Below, piece by piece: positions 33,942-41,734 of a stretch of 64,000 nt of DNA (the first letter of the stretch is position 1; the number at the start of each line of letters is the position of its first letter). The DNA lies in the NCBI RefSeq assembly GCF_001905735.1, contig NZ_LISW01000002.1, forward strand, positions 780,426 through 844,425, read 5' to 3'. The DNA comes from Streptomyces sp. CB01249. Lineage in GTDB: Bacteria; Actinomycetota; Actinomycetes; Streptomycetales; Streptomycetaceae. A program made the position numbers and the translations under genes. Below the pieces are notes generated by a model. The model worked only from the letters and a program-made list of their open reading frames with translations, did no database searches and was not told the DNA's origin.

Positions 33942-34322
33942 CTACAGACCGCGCGGAGCCTGCTCGACCCGGACCTGTACGCCGGGCCGCAGCCCCCACG
34001 CCGCCATCGCGCCCGCCTCCGCCTCGATCACATGGCGGCCGCGCGGCCGGGGCAGGCCGAGCCGGCCCGGCTTCATCGTGTGGACCGCCAGCACGTTGAA
34101 CCTCCGGTCCAGATAGGCCACATCGATCGTGAACCGCATCCGGAAGGAGTGCACGCTCCCGCACGGCGTGATCATCAGCGCCCCGTCGACCCCGTCCCGG
34201 CCGAGCAGCCCGCGCGCCCGGTGCCGGTAGGAGGCCGCGATCCGCAGCGGCACCCGGGTCTCGGTCACCCCGTCCCGGTCCGTGATCGTCAAGGTCCCCG
34301 CGCCATCGCGCCATCGAGCCAT
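33942..34322 (-). CDS. DUF192 protein
   Basis: A 126-residue protein of the DUF192 family: RARGLLGRDGVDGALMITP, SFRMRFTIDVAYLD, and VIEAEAGAMAAWGLRPG are the conserved blocks. Most members are small and of unknown function and in many actinomycetes lie beside type IV pilus or prepilin-peptidase genes, as here (divergent from a prepilin peptidase, 88 nt apart). No signal peptide. Confidence 0.88.
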   Translation of the reverse strand: MARWRDGAGTLTITDRDGVTETRVPLRIAASYRHRARGLLGRDGVDGALMITPCGSVHSFRMRFTIDVAYLDRRFNVLAVHTMKPGRLGLPRPRGRHVIEAEAGAMAAWGLRPGVQVRVEQAPRGL

Positions 34323-34410
34323 GGCCCGACGGTAGCGGCGCCGGCCCGCCGCCGGGCCCGAATCCACAGGCCCAACCCCCGTCCGGGGCACGCCGATTAG
34401 GATCGCTCAG

Positions 34411-35208
34411 GTGTACGCCATGCTGATAGGGGTCGCCGCACTCTGGGGCGCCGCGACCGGGCTCCTGGTCCCGCGCGCCGCCTACCGGTTCTCCGTTCCG
34501 CCCGGCGACCCCTGGCGCGACGCCTGCCCGGCGGGCCACCCGCTCACCGGCCCCGCCCGCGCCTGGCTGGGCGCGGCGCGCTGCGGCGGGTGCGCGGAGG
34601 GGACGGTCGCGGAGGTCCGTACGGGCGCGCCCGCCCCCGTACCGCCCGAGGACGCGCCCACCCCCCGTTACGCCCCTCACCGCCTCGCCCCCGTCGTCAC
34701 CGCCCTCGCCTGCGCCGCCCTCGCCTGGTCCACCGGCACACGCCCCGAGCTGGCGGCCTGGCTGGTGCTCGCCCCGGTCGCGGTGCTCCTCGCGAGCATC
34801 GACCACCGCGTGCACCGGCTGCCGGACGGGCTGACCCTGCCAGCCGCCGGAGCCTCCGCCGTACTCCTGGGCCTGGCGGCCCTGCTGCCGGAACACGCGG
34901 GCTCCTGGCTCTCCGCGCTCCTCGGCGGGCTCGTCCTGGGCGCGTTCTACTTCCTGCTCTTCCTCGTCAACCCGCGCGGCATGGGCTTCGGCGACGTCAA
35001 ACTCGCCCTCTCCCTGGGCACGGTGCTCGGCTGGTACGGCTGGCCCGTCGTCTTCGCGGGCGGCTTCGCCGGCTTCCTCTTCGGCGCGGTGTACGGGGCG
35101 GCGCTCGTCGCACTGCGCCGCGCGGACCGCAAGACGGGCATCCCGTTCGGCCCGTTCATGATCGCGGGGGCGTTCCTGGGGCTGGTCTTCGGGGGACTGG
35201 CGGCCTGA
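34411..35208 (+). CDS. A24-family prepilin peptidase
   Basis: A 265-residue inner-membrane aspartic protease. The catalytic aspartates are in LLASIDHRVHRLPDGL and NPRGMGFGDVKLA (the GxGD motif). About seven helices. Two CxxC-like Cys near residues 55-70 (ARCGGCAEG) and a CPAGH motif may bind zinc, as in the longer PilD form. It is the only prepilin peptidase in the window and could mature Flp, TadE and TadF although it lies about 8.4 kb from that locus. GTG 34411 is the start. Confidence 0.9.
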   Translation: MYAMLIGVAALWGAATGLLVPRAAYRFSVPPGDPWRDACPAGHPLTGPARAWLGAARCGGCAEGTVAEVRTGAPAPVPPEDAPTPRYAPHRLAPVVTALACAALAWSTGTRPELAAWLVLAPVAVLLASIDHRVHRLPDGLTLPAAGASAVLLGLAALLPEHAGSWLSALLGGLVLGAFYFLLFLVNPRGMGFGDVKLALSLGTVLGWYGWPVVFAGGFAGFLFGAVYGAALVALRRADRKTGIPFGPFMIAGAFLGLVFGGLAA

Positions 35209-35218
35209 CCGCAGGGGC

Positions 35219-35797
35219 TCAGCGCGCCCGGGCGCTGTGCCGTGCCACGCGGGCGCGGTTCCCGCAGGCGGGGCTGCACCACTGCTGGCCCGTGCGCAGG
35301 GCCGAGAAGAACAGCACGCAGCTGGGCGCCGGACAGCGGCGGAGGAGTTCGCGGCGCGGCGAGGTGAGCAGCCGGGTGGCCGAGGCGCAGACCTGGGTGG
35401 CCACGACGTCCATCACCCGCACCCCGTCCGGCCATTCGAGCCGCGGCCCGGTGTCCGGCCAGGTGACCGCGGCCTGCTGGACGCCCCGCGCCCGCTCGGT
35501 CACCAGGCCGAGGGACGCGGCGGGCGGGCGCCCCCGGTCGACCAGGGCGTCGAGCAGGTCCCGTACGGCCTCGCGGACGGCGAGCGCGGTCGTGACGTCC
35601 GGCGCATCCATCTCCACGCGGGTCCCGGCGCCCATGCCGAGGCGCGGGCGGTACGCGTCGATCCAGTGGGCCAGCCCGTGCGGGGTGCCGACCTCGTCGA
35701 TCAGGGCGCCCGCCTCGTAATGCCACGAGCTGGTGAACTCGACCGCCAGGGGCTCAAGGGGGCGGATTTCGAGCGTGTCCTTGCCGTGTGTCGTCAT
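35219..35797 (-). CDS. CGNR zinc-finger protein (ABATE domain), putative stress regulator
   Basis: A 192-residue protein with an N-terminal ABATE domain (AVEFTSSWHY, AVREAVRDLLDALVDRG) and a C-terminal CGNR zinc finger: Cys pair in RRCPAPSCVLFF and the WCSPACGNRARVARH motif. Such proteins are thought to be DNA-binding regulators. It is divergent from an HPP membrane gene, and a palindrome (35889-35911) lies in the gap between them. Confidence 0.88.
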   Translation of the reverse strand: MTTHGKDTLEIRPLEPLAVEFTSSWHYEAGALIDEVGTPHGLAHWIDAYRPRLGMGAGTRVEMDAPDVTTALAVREAVRDLLDALVDRGRPPAASLGLVTERARGVQQAAVTWPDTGPRLEWPDGVRVMDVVATQVCASATRLLTSPRRELLRRCPAPSCVLFFSALRTGQQWCSPACGNRARVARHSARAR

Positions 35798-35888
35798 GCC
35801 GGCCCTCCCTGACCCGGGTACGCGGATTCTTCCAGGTTCCGCGAACGGCCGCGTGATCGGGCGGCTGCGGGTAGATTCACCCCATCGA

Positions 35889-35911
35889 CGCTAACGGGCA
35901 AGCCATTAGCG
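35889..35911. promoter_or_regulatory. palindrome in the CGNR/HPP divergent gap
   Basis: CGCTAACGG and CCATTAGCG form a 9-bp inverted repeat (one mismatch) with a 5-base spacer, 26 nt before the HPP gene ATG. Position over the start region suits a repressor site, perhaps of the divergent CGNR protein. Confidence 0.5.
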
Positions 35912-35936
35912 CTCGCCTCGAAGGGAAACCGACACG

Positions 35937-36467
35937 ATGACGCAGACCAGGCCCCCGGCCGAGGTCCCCGCCCCCGCGCGCCCCTGGCACGCGACGCAGG
36001 CGCCGCCCCGGCCGAAGGCGCTGACGACGGTGGTCGCCACGGCGAGCAGCGTGATCGCCCTGACCCTCCTGGTGGCGGTGGGGGAGTGGTCGCACCAGGT
36101 CCTGCTCATCCCGCCGCTGGCGGCCAGCATGGCGCTGATCGCGGGCGCCTCCCAGACACCCCTCGGGCAGCCCCGCAGCGTGATCGGCGGCCAACTCGTC
36201 TCCGCCCTGACCGGCTTCCTGGTCCTCGCCGTCCTCGGCCAGGGCGTCTGGTCCTCCGGCCTCGCGGGCGGCCTCGCCCTCGGCGCGATGCTGCTCCTCC
36301 GCGTCGCCCACTCACCCGCCGCCGCGACCGCCGTGATCGTGGCCGCCACCGCCCCCTCCGCCGGCCCGTTCCTCGCCCTGCTGGCAGCGGCGACGGTCCT
36401 GCTGGTCCTGGTGGGCCTGGTCGGCAACCGGGTCAACAGGCAGGCGTATCCGGTCTACTGGTGGTGA
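35937..36467 (+). CDS. HPP-family membrane protein
   Basis: A 176-residue membrane protein with four helices after a Pro-rich cytoplasmic tail. The HPP pattern is present as PLGQPRSVIGGQLVSALTG and, in place of the name-giving HPP, RVAHSPAAATAVIVA. Plant and cyanobacterial relatives carry nitrite across membranes; the family role in actinomycetes is unknown. ATG 35937 follows a weak GAAGGGAAA site. The gene ends 47 nt before the first sign of the integrated element. Confidence 0.85.
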   Translation: MTQTRPPAEVPAPARPWHATQAPPRPKALTTVVATASSVIALTLLVAVGEWSHQVLLIPPLAASMALIAGASQTPLGQPRSVIGGQLVSALTGFLVLAVLGQGVWSSGLAGGLALGAMLLLRVAHSPAAATAVIVAATAPSAGPFLALLAAATVLLVLVGLVGNRVNRQAYPVYWW

Positions 36468-36513
36468 CGCGTGCCCCGATGCCCGGCCCGCCTGGCACGA
36501 CGCTCCTTCGACT

Positions 36514-37270
36514 TCACCATCCTTGTCGGCGGCCCTGTCGTTCCGGCCCGTTGAGCCGCGGGCCCTCGTTTCGAGTAGGGGCGGGCCTGGCGGGCTGCTT
36601 GGCCGCGAGGGCTTTCTCCATCTCCGCGCGATGAGCTGCCAGCTGGACGTCGTCGCGGACGAGGAGGGGAGAGACCGCCGGCATGGCCCACCGGTCGATG
36701 CCGTCCAGGGCCGGAGTAGGCGGCGTCGTGCCACTGGGGCGGAATCCATCGGCCGTATCCGTACAACCGGCGGTTACGGTGGTATCGGTCAACGACGCCC
36801 TGCAAGCTCAGGGCCTCGTGGGTGGCGACGAAGGCAACGCCGACCTGGAAGCCCGTTCGACGGAACTCGGTGATCCGTTTGATCGCCCATTGAGGGCCGG
36901 CGAGTGGGGCACTGATCACAGTGTCCAGGCGTTGCATGCGCAGCAACCTGGCGGCTCGGCTCCACCAGTGCCCCTTGAGGCCCTCTGATGCCAGGTACGC
37001 GCCAGTAAATTCCTCTTCTCTGTGCAGCTGTTCGGATCGAGGGTGTGGAAGTATCAGCTCGTCACCATCGAGTGAGAAGGAATCGGTCCGGCCAAGCCGA
37101 GACAGCAGAGTGCCCTGCGCGGTGGTCTTGCCTGAGCCGGGGGCCCCGCCGATGAACAGGACGTTTGGGTTCTCACGCGGCGTGCCGGTGATTCCTGGGC
37201 GAACGTATTGGTTGAACACATGGGCGTTCTCGCGGTCGGATCCAAGACGTGGGTAGAGCTCGTCGCTCAC
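36514..37270 (-). pseudogene. zeta-toxin/AAA-type kinase, frameshifted
   Basis: The first about 190 residues from ATG 37270 are a P-loop kinase of the zeta-toxin group: NVLFIGGAPGSGKTTAQ (Walker A), SLDGDELILPHP, and VAFVATHEALSLQGVVDRY. Homologous sequence after the SG of HDAAYSG continues in another frame as LDGIDRWAMPAVSPLLV up to the stop at 36514, so one base is extra or the frame slipped at about 36706-36714 (GGCCCTGG on the coding strand). Read as one frame, the tail becomes an Arg/Pro-rich run past 36470. Zeta toxins phosphorylate UDP-GlcNAc. It overlaps the upstream small gene by 4 nt. Confidence 0.75.
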
Positions 37271-37545
37271 GTGCTCTCTCCGCGGACAGCCTGCAGCCGA
37301 GCCGGGTAGTCGCGCAGGATCCGAGCCACAGCCGTATTATCCGTCACTGTGAGACGACGTCGCTCGTCCACGTAGCCTCGTTGCTCGACCTGCAGCCGGG
37401 CTGCTTCGTCCGTGGCGTCGGTGTTCCCAATTTTGGCACTGCAGGCCGCGATGAGGGCATTGAGCAGTCCGCGGGCATCCCCGTAGGACTCAGCCTGCGC
37501 GGCCGTGTAGGGGACATTTGGTTCAGGCGTGATGTTGTTCTGCAT
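37267..37545 (-). CDS. putative antitoxin partner of the zeta-type kinase
   Basis: A 92-residue soluble, mainly helical protein (AQAESYGDARGLLNALIAACS, ARLQVEQRGYVDERRRL). ATG 37545 follows AAGCAGGA; a longer frame from 37602 lacks this support. Its last codon overlaps the kinase ATG (ATGA), the usual arrangement of an epsilon-type antitoxin gene before a zeta toxin gene. I infer the role from context and size, not from a recognised antitoxin domain. Confidence 0.65.
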   Translation of the reverse strand: MQNNITPEPNVPYTAAQAESYGDARGLLNALIAACSAKIGNTDATDEAARLQVEQRGYVDERRRLTVTDNTAVARILRDYPARLQAVRGEST

Positions 37546-37632
37546 GGCTTTTCCTGCTTTCTTTCGGGGGCAGTGGATTTGCGACACCGTTGTCCGTTCC
37601 ATCCCGCCTCGCGAACAGGACGGGGACAGCGG

Positions 37633-38154
37633 CTATGGAGCCTGGAAAAGTGCATCCGGTTCGGCGGTGCGACGGGCCAGTTCGGCGGCGGCAGGGTGCG
37701 CGGCCTCCGTAGTGAGCACCTCGGCCGAGGTCAAGTACACCTCGAATGCCTCCGATGCGCCGGATGACAGCGGCACCAGTGCCGGGGGTTCCTGGTGGCG
37801 ACCGCCGGTGCAGGCGGCAAGCCGCAGGCGGGGCGTGAAGTTGTGGAGGACGTTGATCCAGTCGGCCTCGGCGAGGTCCCGCCCGGCCGTCTGATCGCCC
37901 GCATAGGTACGCAGCCAGCCGACGTACAGGGCTGTCAGGTGCTCCACGACAGATGGGTGGCGGTACCAACACTGCGGGATGCTGTTGTGCAGCTCGAAGG
38001 CGCTGCGCAGCCAGTCGACCCAGATGGCCAGCTCGCGGAGTCGGGCCCGGCGGTCGACGGGATCCATGGCGGCCCATACCCATCGCTGCGGCTCCAGTTG
38101 TCCTTGAGCGGGGAGGGCAGGCCACAGCGAGCCCGGGTTGCCGAAATCAGACAC
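37633..38154 (-). CDS. DUF4913-like protein of conjugative elements
   Basis: A 173-residue cytoplasmic protein. The central block WVDWLRSAFELHNSIPQCWY, followed by VVEHLTALYVGWLRTY and LHNFTPRL, matches the DUF4913 pattern that is common in Streptomyces integrative elements. Its start overlaps the end of the coupling-protein gene by 8 nt. Function is unknown; association with DNA transfer is inferred. Confidence 0.72.
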   Translation of the reverse strand: MSDFGNPGSLWPALPAQGQLEPQRWVWAAMDPVDRRARLRELAIWVDWLRSAFELHNSIPQCWYRHPSVVEHLTALYVGWLRTYAGDQTAGRDLAEADWINVLHNFTPRLRLAACTGGRHQEPPALVPLSSGASEAFEVYLTSAEVLTTEAAHPAAAELARRTAEPDALFQAP

Positions 38155-39530
38155 GGGGTCCTTCCTTCTCTGTCGCCTTCGGTTGGGTATGACCGGCCGC
38201 TCCTGTGGGCGGAACAGGAGCGGCCAGCAGCCTCTTGAGGTCCTTGTCCCGGAAGGTCAGCCGCATCCGGACCTTGATGGGCGCCTGATTCGAGTACTGG
38301 GCGATGGCGATGTAATCGGGTAATTGCTGGAGGGAGTGGACCGGGGCGAGGTCCGTCTCGGTGGCTGAGGTGTTGGTGGAGTACTCGCCACGCGACCGGC
38401 CGTGGGACACCTTCATCACCTCGGTCCGCCCGTACAGACCGGAGAAGTAGCGCAAGGTCTCCAAGTCGCCGCAGCCGGGCAGCAGCATGCGCAGACCGCT
38501 GGCGGAGAGCACGGTGTTGGCCTTCTGCGTGCCGAGCCGCTCGCGGAGCTGGGACAGGTCGTGCCACACGGTCAGGATGTCGATGCCCATGCCCCGTCCG
38601 GTGGTGAGGATGTTCGGCAGCCGGGGGTAGCGCAGCATGTTGCCTGCTTCGTCGACGAGTATGCCCAAGCTCGGGTCGAGCGGCTTGCCGGTGGCGTTGT
38701 AGCGGACCTCGGCGCCGTGAATGATCGACGCGATGATCGAGGTCAGGAGCGGTGCGAGCCGTTCGGCGTCGGCCTCGGACGCGATCAGGCAGACAGTGCC
38801 GTTCTCATCCAAGAGGTCGTCGACGGTGAAGTCGGTGCCGGCGCAGGTCTCACGGACCTCTTCATCGGCGTAGACCCGGGCGCCGCCGCCGGACAGGTTC
38901 GAGGCAAGCAGTACCCCCTTCAAGACGCTCTTGGCCTGGTCGATCCAGGGAGCTGCGCGCTTGTCGTCGCCGGAGGAAGCTGCCTCTGCCGTCCATGAGG
39001 CCATGCGGTCTGCGGCCTTGGCGTCGGTGCAGTAGTCGACCGGGGACCACTTCTGGGTGGCGCGGCCAGGGATCCCGGCCGGGGCTATCACCCAGACCGG
39101 TCCGAGGCGACGGCGCCGCGCGTAGATGACGTCGAGGTCGGCTGCCTTGGTGGTCGTGACGACCAAGGGGCCTTGCCATTCGGCGGCGTTCGGTAGAACC
39201 AGCCCGGTTGTTTTCGACGAGCCGGGCACGCCGAACACGGTCGCGCTGATGTTGCGCTGGGCGGCCACGATCTTCTTCGTGTGCATTCCGCGCCCTGCGG
39301 TGATCCTGTTGGCCCGCTTGCGAGGGTCCTGTGGTGCGGCGAGCTTGCGTTCCACCTTGGCCCCGCCCCATTGCGCCCCACCCGTGCTGCCCGTGCGGGC
39401 CAGGTGACTGATGGCTTTGACGATCAGGAGCAGTATGCAGGCGACGGTGGCGGCGAACAGTACGTAAAACAGCCAGGCGGGTGGGGCAGGGGAGTACGCC
39501 GTCCCAGGGCCGCGGTGCCCGTCCGTAATG
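38147..39530 (-). pseudogene. VirD4/TraG-type coupling ATPase, 5'-truncated
   Basis: About 460 residues of a type IV coupling protein. They include a membrane helix (AWLFYVLFAATVACILLLIV), Walker A VFGVPGSSKTTG, Walker B LGILVDEAGN, and the later VWHDLSQLRERLG and LLPGCGDLETLRYFSG blocks, ending DLKRLLAAPVPP. The frame stays open upstream but no start codon with a ribosome-binding site precedes the helix, and upstream sequence is antisense to the methyltransferase gene, so the N terminus (normally 100 or more residues with another helix) is missing. An internal ATG at 39286 would lose the anchor. The gene is probably dead. Confidence 0.75.
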
Positions 39531-39569
39531 CGTTCGCGGGCGGCCCGGTCCGGCTGGGACGATGGGCCC

Positions 39570-40370
39570 ATGCCCACTGAATCCGACGCCATCCCGCCCA
39601 CGCCCGGTGAAGCCGCCCGGTTCGACGCTCTCGTCGCGGAGGCGGACAGCGTCTCCGTCGACGGGTGGGACTTCTCCTGGCTCGACGGGAGGGCCACCGA
39701 GCAGCGGCCCTCCTGGGGGTACGCGCGGGCCATGGGGGAGCGGATGGGGCGGGCACGGGCCGCGCTCGACATCCAGACGGGCGGGGGCGAGGTGCTGGCC
39801 TCCGTGCCGGAGCTGCCGCCGCTCGCCGTCGCCACCGAGTCCTGGCCGCCGAACATCGCCCGGGCCACGGCGTTGCTGCACCCGCGCGGGGTGGCCGTCG
39901 TCGCGGACGAGGACGAGCCGCCGCTGCCGTTCGGGGACGGGGCGTTCGACCTGGTGGTCAGCCGGCATCCGGTGACCACGTGGTGGGCGGAGATCGCCCG
40001 CGTACTGGCCCCCGGCGGCACGTACTTCTCGCAACAGGTGGGCCCCGCGAGCGTCTTCGAGCTGGTCGAGTACTTCCTCGGGCCGCAGCCCCCGGAGGTG
40101 CGCGGCGCGCGTGATCCGGAGCGGGCGCGGGCCGACGCCGAGGCGGCCGGGCTGGACGTCGTGGACCTGCGGCCGGAACGGCTGCGCACCGAGTTCTTCG
40201 ACATCGGGGCCGTTGTCTACTTCCTGCGCAAAGTGATCTGGATGGTGCCCGGCTTCACCGTCGAGCAGTACCGGCCCCAACTCGCGGCGCTGCACCACCG
40301 CCTGGAGACCGAGGGGCCCTTCGTCGCCCACACCACCCGCTTCCTGATCGAGGCCCGCAAACCCGAGTGA
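39570..40370 (+). CDS. class I SAM-dependent methyltransferase
   Basis: A 266-residue methyltransferase. Motif I is altered to LDIQTGGGEVLASV; the Asp/Glu-rich strand PRGVAVVADEDEPPLPF and FDLVVSRHPVTTWWAEIARVLAPGGTY are the usual post-I, IV and V regions. The substrate cannot be told. ATG 39570 follows GATGGGCC, a weak site. It is the first core gene right of the element remnant, and its promoter region abuts the element edge. Confidence 0.86.
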   Translation: MPTESDAIPPTPGEAARFDALVAEADSVSVDGWDFSWLDGRATEQRPSWGYARAMGERMGRARAALDIQTGGGEVLASVPELPPLAVATESWPPNIARATALLHPRGVAVVADEDEPPLPFGDGAFDLVVSRHPVTTWWAEIARVLAPGGTYFSQQVGPASVFELVEYFLGPQPPEVRGARDPERARADAEAAGLDVVDLRPERLRTEFFDIGAVVYFLRKVIWMVPGFTVEQYRPQLAALHHRLETEGPFVAHTTRFLIEARKPE

Positions 40371-40437
40371 GACGGGTGCCCCCACACGGCGCGAAAACTG
40401 GCACTCTGGTCGCGAGCGCTCGGGGAAGGAGCTGGCC

Positions 40438-40896
40438 ATGGACCTCGGCACCGACGGGGACGCCGCGCACGGCCCGCGCCGGGGTGGCGCCGAGTGGCTC
40501 AAGGGGGCCAGGATCGTCCGCGTCCTCGGGATCTTCTACCGCCCCGAGGGCCGGATGGGCGAGCCGGAGGCCGTCTCGTTCGTGCTGGACGACGGCCAGT
40601 CGGTCCGTCTGACCTGCGCCTCCGACGGCACCCTGCACGTGGGCGCCGGCACCTGGCCGCAGCTGCCCGACTGGTGTGTGCCCGCCGCCCAGTGGGAGTT
40701 CGCCGAGCTCGCCGGTCTGCCGCAGGTTCCGGACGGCGGCTGGACGGTGCTGAGCACGGACGAGCGCCGGGACGCGCGGGGCGAGGTCCACGAGGCCGTG
40801 ATCCGCTGCGAGGGCGGCCGTTTCGTGGTCGTCGGCGGGGACACCGTGGGCGTCCGCTTCACCCGGGGCCACCGGGGCGCGGCCGCCGCGACGTGA
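40438..40896 (+). CDS. protein of unknown function
   Basis: A 152-residue soluble protein (MDLGTDGDAAHGPRRGG start, after GGAAGGAGCTGG). It is beta-rich: VSFVLDDGQSVRLTCASDGTLHV, WTVLSTDERRDARGEV and FVVVGGDTVGVRF. No motif is recognised. It lies between the methyltransferase and lipoprotein genes, same strand. Confidence 0.65.
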   Translation: MDLGTDGDAAHGPRRGGAEWLKGARIVRVLGIFYRPEGRMGEPEAVSFVLDDGQSVRLTCASDGTLHVGAGTWPQLPDWCVPAAQWEFAELAGLPQVPDGGWTVLSTDERRDARGEVHEAVIRCEGGRFVVVGGDTVGVRFTRGHRGAAAAT

Positions 40897-40960
40897 CGGA
40901 ACGGCATCGGGTGCCAACTCCCGTCGGCGACCGCCGGGTTGCCGTTCCATACTCGTGCCC

Positions 40961-41464
40961 ATGACTTCCGCGAGACGTACCGCCGCCCTGCTCCTGACCG
41001 CCGCCGCCCTCACGGGCTGCGGTACGGAGGTGGTCCACAACGACGGTTCCACCTCTCCGGCCGCCTCGCCCTCGGCACCGGACCCGGGCCCGCAGCAGGG
41101 CGGCGACCCCAACTCGCACTACGCCGAGAACCATGCCTTCCAGTCCACCCTCGACCTGTCCGACGCGGACCGCGCTCGGGGCGAGGCGGAGGTGAAGCGG
41201 GTGAAGCAGGGGCTCGCCGCGCTCGCGGAAGGGGGCAGGTCCACCGAGGAGACGGTCTTCCGGGCACTCCACGGCCTCGGATACCCGGACGGATCGGTCA
41301 CCACGAGCAGCTTCGGAACGCACCGCACCTCCTTCACCGTGACCCTCGGGACCCTCTGCCTGGACGGCTCGCTGGACGGCATGGTCAACGGTCTCGTCAA
41401 CGCCGAGGCGCACGGTCGCTACATGGAGGGAACGGGCTGCGTGAAGCCCCGGGGCGGCCACTGA
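40961..41464 (+). CDS. putative lipoprotein
   Basis: A 167-residue exported lipoprotein with the lipobox LTAAALTGC (Cys about residue 20), a Ser/Pro/Asp linker and a C-terminal helical/beta domain with two Cys (TLCLDGS, GTGCVKP). ATG 40961 is taken; an in-frame GTG at 40955 is possible. Function is unknown. A 6C RNA gene follows on the same strand. Confidence 0.75.
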   Translation: MTSARRTAALLLTAAALTGCGTEVVHNDGSTSPAASPSAPDPGPQQGGDPNSHYAENHAFQSTLDLSDADRARGEAEVKRVKQGLAALAEGGRSTEETVFRALHGLGYPDGSVTTSSFGTHRTSFTVTLGTLCLDGSLDGMVNGLVNAEAHGRYMEGTGCVKPRGGH

Positions 41465-41625
41465 CGAGCGGAATGTGGACATCCTGTGGACGTCTCGGGC
41501 GTGTTTCCGGTGCCCGTCCCGGGGTGGGTGGTGTCCTCGCAGGTCAGAGACGTGCGGCGAGGGCCGGCCGGTGACCGGAGCGAAGCCTTTCACTCTCGGA
41601 GAGTAATTATTTCGCGCCGCGGCAC

Positions 41626-41708
41626 CCAGCATCACTTACGAAGGGTTATGGTGGAAACCCCCCCTCGGGCCGGTCCGTAACCCCCCCCACGGACCGGCCC
41701 GTTTTTTG
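41626..41708 (+). ncRNA. 6C RNA
   Basis: The stretch has two C-rich loops typical of the actinobacterial 6C motif: a run of seven C in the first (41658-41664) and eight C in the second (41681-41688). The second is the loop of a 13-bp stem, CGGGCCGGTCCGT (41666-41678) with ACGGACCGGCCCG (41689-41701), followed by TTTTTT, a true intrinsic terminator. 6C RNAs are small regulatory RNAs; related RNAs in mycobacteria act on mRNAs through the C-rich loops. The 5' end is estimated from the TAATTATT-like box at 41606. Confidence 0.8.
41666..41707 (+). terminator. intrinsic terminator of the 6C RNA
   Basis: A 13-bp stem with a C-rich 10-base loop followed by six T. This U-tract terminator is unusual in this GC-rich window. 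Confidence 0.88.
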
Positions 41709-41734
41709 TGCCCGGCGCCGGGCCGGACGCGCGC

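Larger units (their letters stand above)
36468..39530. mobile_element. remnant of an integrated conjugative element
   Basis: Four leftward genes or fragments sit between core genes: a frameshifted zeta-type kinase, its small partner, a DUF4913-like protein and a 5'-truncated VirD4-type coupling ATPase. Base use at third positions is visibly more AT-tolerant than in the flanks (for example 37000-37560). There is no integrase, replication protein or obvious att repeat. The right edge near 39500-39550 is approximate: it is where the ATPase frame loses its start just before a core methyltransferase promoter. Confidence 0.7.

Noticed and set aside
36700..36720. Programmed frameshift in the zeta-type kinase
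   Set aside because: GGCCCTGG is not a slippery heptamer and no stimulatory structure or Shine-Dalgarno element is apparent; a mutation is simpler.
38147..39286. Intact coupling ATPase starting from the ATG at 39286
   Set aside because: This would drop the membrane helix and the sequence before Walker A, and there is no ribosome-binding site; truncation fits better.
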